From positions 1-47,318 of the forward strand of contig CAZNAD010000018.1 in assembly GCA_964571195.1 (NCBI GenBank): 47,318 nucleotides of DNA, given 5' to 3'. Source of the DNA: PALSA-1006 sp964571195 (lineage in GTDB: Bacteria > Pseudomonadota > Gammaproteobacteria > Burkholderiales > Gallionellaceae). The first letter of the stretch is position 1. The number at the start of each line of letters is the position of its first letter. The notes under the pieces are model-generated. The model was not told the origin of the DNA and searched no databases. It saw only the letters and a program-made list of their open reading frames with translations. The translations under genes were made by a program, and so were the position numbers. This document shows, one piece after another, positions 39,582 to 46,698 of this stretch.

Positions 39582-41486
39582 ATGAGCGACACCACTACTA
39601 GCAACCGCGAAACCCTGGGTTTTCAGGCCGAAGTAAAGCAACTTTTGCAGCTGATGATCCATTCGCTTTATTCGAACCGCGAAATCTTTTTGCGCGAGCT
39701 GATCTCGAATGCGGCGGATGCCAGTGATAAATTGCGCTTCGAGGCGCTGCACAATGCCGCGCTGTTCGAAAACGATTCCGAACTGAATATCCGCATCGCC
39801 TACGACAAGGCGGCACGCACGCTGACCATCAGCGACAACGGCATCGGTATGAGCCGCGACGAAGTCATCAACAATCTCGGCACCATCGCCAAATCGGGCA
39901 CCCGCGAGTTTTTTGCGCGCCTTTCCGGCGACCAGCAGAAAGACGCGAACCTGATCGGCCAGTTCGGCGTGGGCTTCTACTCCGCCTTCATCGTCGCCGA
40001 CAAGGTGACGGTGACCACACGCCGCGCCGGGGAAAAATCCGATCAGGGCGTGCGCTGGGAGTCGGACGGCAGCGGCGAGTTCACCATCGAGATGATGGAC
40101 AAAGCCGCGCGCGGCACGGAGATCGTGCTGCACCTGCGCGAAGGGCAGGACGACCTGCTCAGCGGGCAAAAGATCCGCTCCATCATCCGTAAATACTCCG
40201 ATCACATCGTCCAGCCCATCGTGATGAAGAAAGAGGAATGGAAAGACGGTGCCCAGCAGATGCTGGAAGAGGATGAGACCGTCAACAAGGCGTTCGCTCT
40301 GTGGGCGCGCGCCAAGAACGAGATCAGTGACGAGGAATACAAGGAGTTCTACAAACACGTAGGCCACGATTTCCAGGACCCGCTGGCATGGACCCATGCC
40401 CGTGTCGAAGGTCGTCAGGAATACACCCAGTTGCTCTACATCCCTTCCCGCGCCCCATTCGACATGTGGGAGCGCGATGCCATCCACGGCGTGAAGCTGT
40501 ATGTACGCCGCGTGTTCATCATGGACGATGCGGAACAACTGATGCCCCGCTATATGCGCTTCGTACGCGGCGTGGTGGACTCCAGCGACCTGCCGCTGAA
40601 CGTCTCGCGCGAGATCCTGCAAGAGTCGAAAGACATCGAATCGATACGCAAAGGCTGCACCAACAAGGTATTGGCGCTGCTGGAAGATCTGGCCAAAAGC
40701 GATGCTGAAAAATACACCAAGTTCTGGGGCGAATTTGGCCGCGTGCTCAAGGAAGGCATCGGCGAAGATCAGGCCAACAAGGACAAGATCGCCGGATTGC
40801 TGCGTCTGGCCTCGACCCATGCCGATACGGCGGAAGAGAGCGTCGCGCTGGCCGACTATGTGAGCCGCATGAAAGAAGGTCAGGACAAAATCTATTACAT
40901 CACTGCGGACAGTTTTAATGCCGCAAAGAACAGCCCCCATCTGGAAGTGTTCCGCAAAAAAGGCATCGAAGTGTTGTTGCTGTCGGATCGGGTGGACGAG
41001 TGGGTGGTGACTAACCTGTTCGAATTCCAGGGCAAATCACTGGTCTCGGTAGCCAAGGGCGGACTCGACCTCGGCCAGCTGGAAGACGAAGCAGAGAAAA
41101 AAGAGCAGGAGAACGTCGCCAGCGAGATGAAGGAGCTGGCCGACAAGATCAAGTCCAGCCTGGCCGAGCGCGTCAAGGAAGTGCGCGTGACCCATCGCCT
41201 GACCGAATCGCCCGCCTGTCTGGTGGCGGACGAACACGACATGAGCGCCAATCTGGCGCGACTGCTGAAATCAGCCGGGCAAAAGGCACCCGTATCGCAA
41301 CCCATTCTGGAGATCAACCCGAAACATCCCGTGGTATTGCGCCTGAAGACCGAGGACAAGAAGTTCGACGACTGGGTCGCCGTGTTGTTCGATCAGGCAC
41401 TGCTCGCGGAAGGCGGCCAACTCGACGATCCGGCCAGCTTCGTCAAGCGCGTCAACCAATTGATGCTGGAGATGAGCGGCAGCTAA
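39582..41486 (+). CDS. htpG: Molecular chaperone HtpG (Hsp90)
   Basis: Cytosolic ATP-dependent chaperone. The 634-residue protein shows the GHKL ATPase motifs: REIFLRELISNAADASDKLRF (Glu and Asn for ATP), ISDNGIGMSRDEVINNLG and LIGQFGVGFYSAF. The middle-domain segment NVSREILQESKDIE includes the catalytic Arg. The C-terminal dimerisation region ends RVNQLMLEMSGS. The ribosome site GGAGAG precedes ATG. It is divergent from carA, with a heat-shock promoter. Confidence 0.97.
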   Translation: MSDTTTSNRETLGFQAEVKQLLQLMIHSLYSNREIFLRELISNAADASDKLRFEALHNAALFENDSELNIRIAYDKAARTLTISDNGIGMSRDEVINNLGTIAKSGTREFFARLSGDQQKDANLIGQFGVGFYSAFIVADKVTVTTRRAGEKSDQGVRWESDGSGEFTIEMMDKAARGTEIVLHLREGQDDLLSGQKIRSIIRKYSDHIVQPIVMKKEEWKDGAQQMLEEDETVNKAFALWARAKNEISDEEYKEFYKHVGHDFQDPLAWTHARVEGRQEYTQLLYIPSRAPFDMWERDAIHGVKLYVRRVFIMDDAEQLMPRYMRFVRGVVDSSDLPLNVSREILQESKDIESIRKGCTNKVLALLEDLAKSDAEKYTKFWGEFGRVLKEGIGEDQANKDKIAGLLRLASTHADTAEESVALADYVSRMKEGQDKIYYITADSFNAAKNSPHLEVFRKKGIEVLLLSDRVDEWVVTNLFEFQGKSLVSVAKGGLDLGQLEDEAEKKEQENVASEMKELADKIKSSLAERVKEVRVTHRLTESPACLVADEHDMSANLARLLKSAGQKAPVSQPILEINPKHPVVLRLKTEDKKFDDWVAVLFDQALLAEGGQLDDPASFVKRVNQLMLEMSGS

Positions 41487-41501
41487 ACGAGTTACACCAG
41501 C

Positions 41502-41533
41502 AAAAACGGCGATGCGTCTGCATCGCCGTTTTT
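41502..41533. terminator. Bidirectional terminator between htpG and DUF1653 gene
   Basis: A perfect 14-bp stem (AAAAACGGCGATGC / GCATCGCCGTTTTT) with a GTCT loop gives a U-tract in both directions. It overlaps the stop of the convergent DUF1653 gene. Confidence 0.9.
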
Positions 41534-41735
41534 ATTTGGGCGGAGGATCAATCCGCTCGAACCGATCCACCAACCTTCCCTCGTGCATCACCTGCTCGAA
41601 AAACACCTCGCGCGGGCGCGCCCATGTCATACCTTCCGGTGAACGATAGATGACCAGCGTCACCGTCGGGTCTGCTTCCAGCTTTGCCTCGCAGAGCCAC
41701 TCATATATCCCGCCCTTGTAGTGCCGGTAATACAT
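41532..41735 (-). CDS. DUF1653 domain protein
   Basis: A 67-residue protein starting at the ATG at 41733-41735, two bases after the stop of the upstream secreted-protein gene. The pattern MYYRHYKGGIYEWLCEAKLE…TLVIYRSPEGMTWARPREVFFEQV is that of DUF1653 proteins, small soluble domains of unknown function, sometimes fused to other enzymes. The close spacing suggests translational coupling. Its stop codon lies inside the shared terminator. Confidence 0.8.
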   Translation of the reverse strand: MYYRHYKGGIYEWLCEAKLEADPTVTLVIYRSPEGMTWARPREVFFEQVMHEGRLVDRFERIDPPPK

Positions 41736-41737
41736 CC

Positions 41738-42181
41738 CTAGCGCTTGCCACCGAGTGCCGCTTTGCAACGTGCAGCGATCTCCTTGCACAAGCGAGCCGA
41801 ATCCCCGGCACAGTCGCTCCGCGCCCGACGCGCCACCTGTCGCAGATCGTCTTCACCGGCACTGATCCCGATATGTCGCAGCACGAATTCCCGGAACGCC
41901 TCGTCTTTTGACGTCAACTCTTGCAATGTCCGCAAATCCGCCCAGTTCCCGGCCAACACACCAACCACCATGTTGGTATATCCGTCGGCGTACAAACCTT
42001 CATCCCGGCAGGCCGGAAGATTGTGTTTGTATGTCGCATGCACATCGAACCAATCGTGGGCCGATGTGATCTGCTGGAGGAATTCTTTATCAGTGACAGG
42101 ACAATTTTCCGCTGCGGCAACAGCCGATGCCGCAGCGAGCGCCAGAATTGCGCAGGAAACAAACGCAGAGAGTGATTTCAC
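41738..42181 (-). CDS. Secreted hypothetical protein, 147 aa
   Basis: A Sec signal peptide (MKSLSAFVSCAILALAAASAVAAAE, cleavage near residue 23) is followed by a helical domain with four cysteines (NCPVTDKEF, PACRDEG, RSDCAGD, AARCKAALG) that may form two disulfides in the periplasm. No family recognised. It is coupled to the DUF1653 gene, but a functional link is not evident. Confidence 0.78.
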   Translation of the reverse strand: MKSLSAFVSCAILALAAASAVAAAENCPVTDKEFLQQITSAHDWFDVHATYKHNLPACRDEGLYADGYTNMVVGVLAGNWADLRTLQELTSKDEAFREFVLRHIGISAGEDDLRQVARRARSDCAGDSARLCKEIAARCKAALGGKR

Positions 42182-42200
42182 GAAAACGAAGCCCGAACTC

Positions 42201-42335
42201 TAGGGGAGGTCTGATTAAGTCCGTTCGTGGTGAGTGTTTCCCGTTCGCTCCCTCGATACACCACGCAAGCGCGGCACTCGGGACGAACGGAAAACGTATC
42301 GAACCATGGTTTTCGGACTTAACAGACCTTCCCTA
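42201..42335. repeat. 135-bp REPIN-like inverted repeat
   Basis: Ends TAGGGGAGGTCTGATTAAGT and its near-complement CGGACTTAACAGACCTTCCC form long imperfect inverted repeats around GC-rich inner arms with CCGTTCG/CGAACGG palindromes. The general form and the CGAACGG cores resemble REP doublets mobilised by RAYT transposases, though no such transposase is in the window. Confidence 0.65.
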
Positions 42336-42351
42336 ATATCGAACAGATGGG

Positions 42352-42534
42352 TTAATTGGTGCGGGAACCGGCCATGGCAAACAGCCTAGCCTCAAGGGCA
42401 TCCAGGTCGGCCTCGTGGCTGCCTGGCTTTTGCTCATGCGAATTGAAAGAAACATGCGACTGCGTTGTGTCTTCAAAGCTCTTTTCATGATGCAACGAAC
42501 CGTGAAGATTCATTTGCGACTGATCTTTATCCAT
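42352..42534 (-). CDS. 60-aa hydrophilic protein, unknown
   Basis: Starts at the ATG 42532-42534 with AGGAGGAAGTT, a strong ribosome site. The product (MDKDQSQMNLHGSLHHEKSF…) is rich in His, Ser, Gln and Glu (five His in the first 45 residues) and ends with a short helix DLDALEARLFAMAG. It has no signal peptide or membrane segment. The His/acidic content might bind metal, but there is no specific evidence. It appears to be a monocistronic gene between a repeat and tRNA-Ser. Confidence 0.65.
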   Translation of the reverse strand: MDKDQSQMNLHGSLHHEKSFEDTTQSHVSFNSHEQKPGSHEADLDALEARLFAMAGSRTN

Positions 42535-42671
42535 AACTTCCTCCTGATAGAAAGGGCAGACCGTTGGTTCCTGCCGCAGATCAGGAGTTCACTATCGAGA
42601 CACGTGACATTTCCCTAAGACGGCGACGAATTATTACATGACAAAAATGAAATAATCAAACGAAATATCGC

Positions 42672-42688
42672 CTAAGGGAAACCCTTAG
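42672..42688. repeat. Hairpin downstream of tRNA-Ser
   Basis: CTAAGGG-AAA-CCCTTAG, a perfect 7-bp stem about 35 bases after the tRNA 3' end on its strand. It may stop tRNA transcription, although no U-run follows. Confidence 0.35.
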
Positions 42689-42722
42689 ATAAATCAATAA
42701 TTCATTGATAATAAATGTATTC

Positions 42723-42810
42723 TGGCGGAGGCTGTGAGATTCGAACTCACGGAACATTTCTGTTCGGCAGTTTTCAAGACTGCTGGTTTAAACCACTCAC
42801 CCAAACCTCC
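42723..42810 (-). tRNA. tRNA-Ser (anticodon UGA)
   Basis: The 88-base minus-strand sequence folds as a class II tRNA. The acceptor GGAGGTT pairs with AGCCTCC, the anticodon loop CTTGAAA carries TGA, a long variable arm (GCCGAACAGAAATGTTCCG region) follows, and the T loop is TTCGAAT. CCA is encoded at the 3' end. The anticodon UGA reads UCA and other UCN serine codons. Confidence 0.95.
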
Positions 42811-43000
42811 GTATTGGCATTCAAACTGGGCTGTCGCTTTTGAATGGCGCGCATCATACCCGAACTGGGCGGGCTCGAGAAAGCGACTCGCAAAATATTC
42901 ACCGTAAAATTGCAACTTTTAACCTGCTTCTGTAGTCTTACGCCCGCTACTGAGCAACGGACTCATTCTTTTGTGTAACGCACCATTGGAGAATATAACC

Positions 43001-43684
43001 ATGCAATACCAGACTATTTCGCAAACCGGCACGTTCGCGGTAGAACAGAACAAAGTCCTGCGCAACACCTACCTGATGCTGGCGCTGACCATGATTCCCA
43101 CGGTCATCGGCGCATTCATCGGCTTGTCGACCAATTTCTCCTTCATGGCAAACTACCCGATCATGGCACCGCTGGTGATGTTCGCGGTGATGATGGGCAT
43201 GCTGTTCGCCGTGGCCGCGCTGCGCAACAGCGTATGGGGCATCGTCGCCCTGCTAGGCTTCACCTTTGTCGCGGGCTGGTTCTTGGGCCCCATCCTGCAA
43301 CACGCCCTGCACCTGCGTAACGGCGCGCAACTGGTGGGCATGGCCGCAGGCGGCACCGGCATCATCTTCTTCACGCTGGCCACCATCGCCACGGTGACGA
43401 AAAAAGACTTCAGCTTCATGGGCAAGTTCCTGTTCATTGGCGTGATCCTGCTGGTGGTCGCCTCGCTGGCCAACCTCTTCTTCCAGGTACCGGCATTGTC
43501 ACTCGCCCTCTCGGCCATCGCCGTACTGATCTTCTCGGCCTATATCCTGTACGACATCAGCCAGATCATCCACGGTGGCGAGACCAACTACGTGATGGCG
43601 ACCATGACGCTGTATCTGAACATCTACAACATCTTCGTCAACCTGTTAAGCCTGCTGATGGCATTCAACGGCGAACGCGACTGA
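43001..43684 (+). CDS. YccA/BI-1 family inner-membrane protein
   Basis: A 227-residue protein with seven hydrophobic segments of the Bax-inhibitor-1 family. The start ATG at 43001-43003 (MQYQTISQTGTFAVEQNKVLRNTYLML) follows TTGGAG. The segments VLRNTYLMLALTMIPT, AAGGTGIIFFTLATIATV and ALSAIAVLIFSAYILYDISQIIHGG with the C-terminal YLNIYNIFVNLLSLL are typical. E. coli YccA is a substrate and modulator of FtsH; ftsH is in this window but 10 kb away. Whether this protein binds FtsH or works as a channel is not shown by sequence. Confidence 0.92.
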   Translation: MQYQTISQTGTFAVEQNKVLRNTYLMLALTMIPTVIGAFIGLSTNFSFMANYPIMAPLVMFAVMMGMLFAVAALRNSVWGIVALLGFTFVAGWFLGPILQHALHLRNGAQLVGMAAGGTGIIFFTLATIATVTKKDFSFMGKFLFIGVILLVVASLANLFFQVPALSLALSAIAVLIFSAYILYDISQIIHGGETNYVMATMTLYLNIYNIFVNLLSLLMAFNGERD

Positions 43685-43710
43685 CAAATCGCCCGACCGG
43701 CAAATCAAAC

Positions 43711-43733
43711 AAGGCGGCGCAAGCCGCCTTTTT
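43711..43733 (+). terminator. Rho-independent terminator of the YccA-family gene
   Basis: GGCGGC-GCAA-GCCGCC stem-loop followed by TTTTT, about 25 bases after the stop codon. Confidence 0.9.
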
Positions 43734-43766
43734 CTTGCGGCGACCACACACACAAGCGGATGAACA

Positions 43767-44117
43767 ATGGAACTGACTAACTTTTTGCAACGCCTGAATA
43801 CGGCTCCGGGCAACATCGCCTTCAACGACACCATCGCCGTGATCGATGCCCTGTACGACTTCACCCCGACCGCCTTTACCAACGGCACACTGCGCAGCGA
43901 AGCCGGACAGAACAACGGCTCCTGCAAGATATTCTCGTTCGCCAAACTACAGCAACTCACGCCGCAACAGACCCTGCACTGCTTTGGCGACTATTACCGC
44001 AAAGATGTACTTGAACACCCCGACGGCACGGATCACCAGAACATCAGAAACTTTATGAAAACGGGATGGGCGGGCATTCAGTTTGAGGGCGAGGCGTTGA
44101 AGGTAAAGAACGCCTGA
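43767..44117 (+). CDS. HopJ-type effector family protein
   Basis: A 116-residue soluble protein starting MELTNFLQRLNTAPGNIAFNDTI. The patterns FNDTIAVIDALYDFTPTAFTNG, EAGQNNGSCKIFSFAKL and HCFGDYYRKDVLEHPDGTDHQNIRNFM are those of the HopJ family. It was named after a Pseudomonas type III effector but is widespread in free-living bacteria without secretion systems. No type III genes are nearby, so a housekeeping role of unknown kind is more likely. The terminator of the preceding gene separates them, giving it its own promoter. Confidence 0.9.
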   Translation: MELTNFLQRLNTAPGNIAFNDTIAVIDALYDFTPTAFTNGTLRSEAGQNNGSCKIFSFAKLQQLTPQQTLHCFGDYYRKDVLEHPDGTDHQNIRNFMKTGWAGIQFEGEALKVKNA

Positions 44118-44324
44118 GCGGCGGTTGAATCCGCAGGCCTCAGCGGTCATCGACAACTAAGAAAACCACTTCTACTTCAGCCCCGAAGCGACTATTGAAG
44201 TTAGTTCAACGCGAAGCTGCCCTTTAGCTGGATGCATCGCGGGACACAATATTGTCTGGGGTAGGCTTTGAACTTTCGATAATACGTTGAATAATTCTTC
44301 CAATCATAGGAAAAATTGTCAGAT

Positions 44325-45062
44325 TTAGGGTTTTTTATATACCGCTTCGCCAAAATACTCAACGATAAAAAAAGGAAACGCGCTCAATACGGCAACCTCT
44401 TTTTTGGGGTTGATGAAGTGTTTCCGTTGCCCCGCAAAAATACCCTCTTGGTGAAAGTCTTCGCGTAGCCTGCTGCAAAAACGCGGCTTTCGGTAAATGC
44501 CGCGAATTAGCATATTGGCCTTCCGGTAATTTTCAATGATGATATGGTGCCAGCTTGATCTCCCAATTCTCTTGATGTCCAGAAAATCACTTGAGTTATG
44601 GACGTGGTTCTTATAGTTGGCACCCAGAGCTATCTCAAACGTTGTGTCACGAAAGTTAACCGTACGCTTGATGTGCCGAAAGGCTTCCACCATTGGATAA
44701 CTAATATAGAGTTTTCCGTGTTCCGTTTCGTTATTGAAATGCGCCAGCATTTTCGCAATTGATTCGTCAGACGCATTTGTTGCATGCCCGTCATAGTCAA
44801 AAAATAAAAACGTCTGCGAGACCTGCTTGCGCGAGATACCCGCTAGTTCTTTTTGGTTTTTAACATTAATTTTTCTTACGACCTCAACTATATCGAGGTC
44901 TTCATCTGCTGCTAGTTTTCGCCAAAGTTGGTAAATTTCAGCATCATACGTGGCACGAAGGATTGTGGTTTGAGAGTTACTAAAGTAGGACGTCTCAAGA
45001 GTGTTGAAAATTTTTGACTCCGTTCTTTCGCCCTCAAAGATAAGTAGCACTACGTCAGGCAT
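44325..45062 (-). CDS. TOPRIM-like/RloB-like protein of a putative defence pair
   Basis: A 245-residue protein. Near the N-terminus LLIFEGERTESKIF contains the conserved Glu (about residue 10) and later TFLFFDYDGHAT gives a D-x-D (Asp89 and Asp91), together a TOPRIM-like metal site. The EGE-x-TE start recalls RloB/AbiLii-type proteins. The basic C-terminal half may bind nucleic acid. Its ATG overlaps the end of the ATPase gene by eight bases. Such ATPase-TOPRIM pairs (OLD, PARIS, AbiL, RloAB) often act against phages; assignment to one known type is uncertain. AT-rich. Confidence 0.72.
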   Translation of the reverse strand: MPDVVLLIFEGERTESKIFNTLETSYFSNSQTTILRATYDAEIYQLWRKLAADEDLDIVEVVRKINVKNQKELAGISRKQVSQTFLFFDYDGHATNASDESIAKMLAHFNNETEHGKLYISYPMVEAFRHIKRTVNFRDTTFEIALGANYKNHVHNSSDFLDIKRIGRSSWHHIIIENYRKANMLIRGIYRKPRFCSRLREDFHQEGIFAGQRKHFINPKKEVAVLSAFPFFIVEYFGEAVYKKP

Positions 45063-46167
45063 TGAATGCTCCGGCGCGATACATTTTTTCTATATTGTGA
45101 GCAAATCGAAGTTCCTTATCTGTGAGCTTATATAGCGGTTTGATCTTGTTGCTCATAACAAAACAACAATCAGGACGCATCAAATCGTTGCTCATGATGG
45201 AGGTGTCATGTGTAGTAAGGACAACTTGGGAATTCAACTTCTTCAGTTGCTCCACAATCATCGCAGCTAATTCGTGATGATAATTTGCATCAAATTCATC
45301 AATAAAGATAAAGGATGCGTTTCTTTGTTTTTGAGCCAAATGCTGCATCCAGAAATAGTGCAGGATTAGTGGCTTCGTCCCCGTTGATGCAATCTCCATG
45401 AGATTTACAACAGCCTTGTTAAACTTTACGCCAATAGACTTCTTCCCATTGGATTCAATCATCGTCAACTTACACTTGACGCCAGCATCGTTCAGCAATT
45501 TTTCCAGATCACCAATGTGGCCGTTTTCTGCAATATCATGAAGAATGTTTGTAATGCCCGACTCATAGCCAATAAACTCGGCAGGGCCCATGGTGACAGC
45601 TCTATAGAACAGCATCCGTTCTACAAAATCGAAAAATAAATTAACAGCTGCGTTCGTCACATCATTATCAAGTACCGCATTGCTCTTAATGTATTTCAAC
45701 GCAGAAATATTCGATTCCTTTAGGTCGGTTTTTAACGACTCCGCTCCTTTCAACGAGTTAACAAACTGGCCTTGCTTACTAAGGTTTACTACCTCAACAC
45801 CATCTACTGTTAATGATTCGCTGACCACTTCCCTAGGTGACTTTTTCTCATAAGAATACACGACGGCTGTCTTACCAAATTCGAAGACATATTTAAATTT
45901 TGCTGTGTCGCTTTGCGCGTCGGCGTGTAAATAGTTATTGTAGAGAGGCGGGGTAGCTTGATTGTCTGTTAGGTGTGTACTAAGGTCAAAAATCGCAAGG
46001 CCTAGGTTTGACTTCCCGCAACCATTCCTGCCATAGACCATGGCCTTATTTACCAAGTCATTTTGAACACAGTCCGAGTTAAATTCATAGTTCTTCGTCT
46101 CTGATAAGTCAAAGACTGTTCGCGCCTTAAAACCTTTGAAATTCTCCACTTCAAACCGAGCCAACAT
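45055..46167 (-). CDS. AAA/ABC-like ATPase of a putative defence pair
   Basis: A 370-residue ATPase. The start is the ATG at 46165-46167 (MLARFEVENFKGFKARTVFDL) after AAAGG. This N-terminus is the usual one of AAA15/21-type (SMC-like) ATPases. Walker A is GRNGCGKS (46-53); Walker B is FIFIDEFDA (about 283-291), followed by the switch TTHDTSIMSNDL. The segment EIASTGTKPLILHYF occupies the place of the ABC signature. It precedes and overlaps the TOPRIM-like gene, so the pair is co-translated. Codon use and AT content differ from the neighbours, and a tRNA-Arg scar lies upstream. Confidence 0.85.
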   Translation of the reverse strand: MLARFEVENFKGFKARTVFDLSETKNYEFNSDCVQNDLVNKAMVYGRNGCGKSNLGLAIFDLSTHLTDNQATPPLYNNYLHADAQSDTAKFKYVFEFGKTAVVYSYEKKSPREVVSESLTVDGVEVVNLSKQGQFVNSLKGAESLKTDLKESNISALKYIKSNAVLDNDVTNAAVNLFFDFVERMLFYRAVTMGPAEFIGYESGITNILHDIAENGHIGDLEKLLNDAGVKCKLTMIESNGKKSIGVKFNKAVVNLMEIASTGTKPLILHYFWMQHLAQKQRNASFIFIDEFDANYHHELAAMIVEQLKKLNSQVVLTTHDTSIMSNDLMRPDCCFVMSNKIKPLYKLTDKELRFAHNIEKMYRAGAFNA

Positions 46168-46424
46168 AGATTTGCCTTTCGTCGCCAGTGTTTGCGCCTT
46201 CGCACGAACGTCGCTATAAATTGTGTAGGTGCCCATAATAGCAGGCACGCCGTAAAAAAAATACGGCAAATAGCCAGGGGATAATAACCCAATTCATTAC
46301 TTGACAGATGAGAGGGAAACTTTAGAGGGACTTGAGGGGACTCTACTTGTCAAAATATCGCAAAATGGAGAACGGGGGGCACTATATGTAATCAATAATA
46401 ACAATAAGTTACAATATAAAGAGA

Positions 46425-46471
46425 AGCCACAAACCAAAGGGGCATGAGTTCTAATCTCTTCGAGCGCACCC
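46425..46471 (+). mobile_element. Degenerate 3' half of tRNA-Arg (attachment-site-like scar)
   Basis: These 47 bases align without gaps to the 3' half of a bacterial tRNA-Arg(ACG) as I recall it, from the anticodon loop to the CCA end, with about 36 identities. Recognisable pieces are AACCAAA, GAGTTC-AATCTCT and GCGCACC. The 5' half is absent and the T loop is damaged (TTCTAAT), so it is not a working tRNA. Such 3' fragments are what tRNA-targeting integrases leave at one end of an integrated element. Confidence 0.5.
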
Positions 46472-46482
46472 GAAGAGATTAG
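46451..46482. repeat. 12-bp inverted repeat at the tRNA-Arg scar
   Basis: CTAATCTCTTCG (46451-46462) and CGAAGAGATTAG (46471-46482) are perfect inverted repeats around AGCGCACC. The left arm is the T-arm/acceptor part of the tRNA relic; the right arm is a second, inverted copy of it. Confidence 0.7.
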
Positions 46483-46673
46483 AGCTTCCGCAGTGAATAC
46501 AATAATGGACAAAATGTAAAGAGAGCGAATCGGCTACTTAGGCCGAGAACCAACTCCCGCAAGACCATCGACGTTAATCTAACTTCGGCCTGCACTGTTC
46601 CGGCTTTAATCTGGATGCAAGTAATTCATCCCCGCCATCCGCATCGATCACTTTGCCAGACTGGTAGCGCCGC

Positions 46674-46698
46674 AAGACGCTCGCTATGCGAGCGTCTT
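46674..46698. repeat. Hairpin covering the rlmD stop codon
   Basis: AAGACGCTCGC-TAT-GCGAGCGTCTT, a perfect 11-bp stem with a 3-base loop; the rlmD TAG is in it. It may protect the mRNA 3' end or contribute to termination, though no U-tract follows. Confidence 0.6.

Larger units (their letters stand above)
46168..46683. other. AT-rich junction between defence pair and rlmD
   Basis: About 516 bases with no supported gene. It contains a GCCGTA/TACGGC hairpin with an A-rich loop (46249-46267), the tRNA-Arg 3' relic (46425-46471), a 12-bp inverted repeat at its end and, at the right border, the hairpin covering the rlmD stop. Confidence 0.6.

Noticed and set aside
39378..40940. An apparent N-terminal extension of carA of about 520 codons
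   Set aside because: It is antisense to htpG and has no similarity to CarA; the GTG at 39375-39377 with its ribosome site gives the normal CarA length.
43767..44117. Type III secretion effector locus suggested by the HopJ name
   Set aside because: No secretion or chaperone genes are near, and the family is common in non-pathogens.
46297..46512. A 71-codon minus-strand frame containing EEIRTHAPLVCGF
   Set aside because: Peptides of the IRTH type arise when the antisense strand of tRNA T-arms is translated; this one lies on the tRNA-Arg relic.
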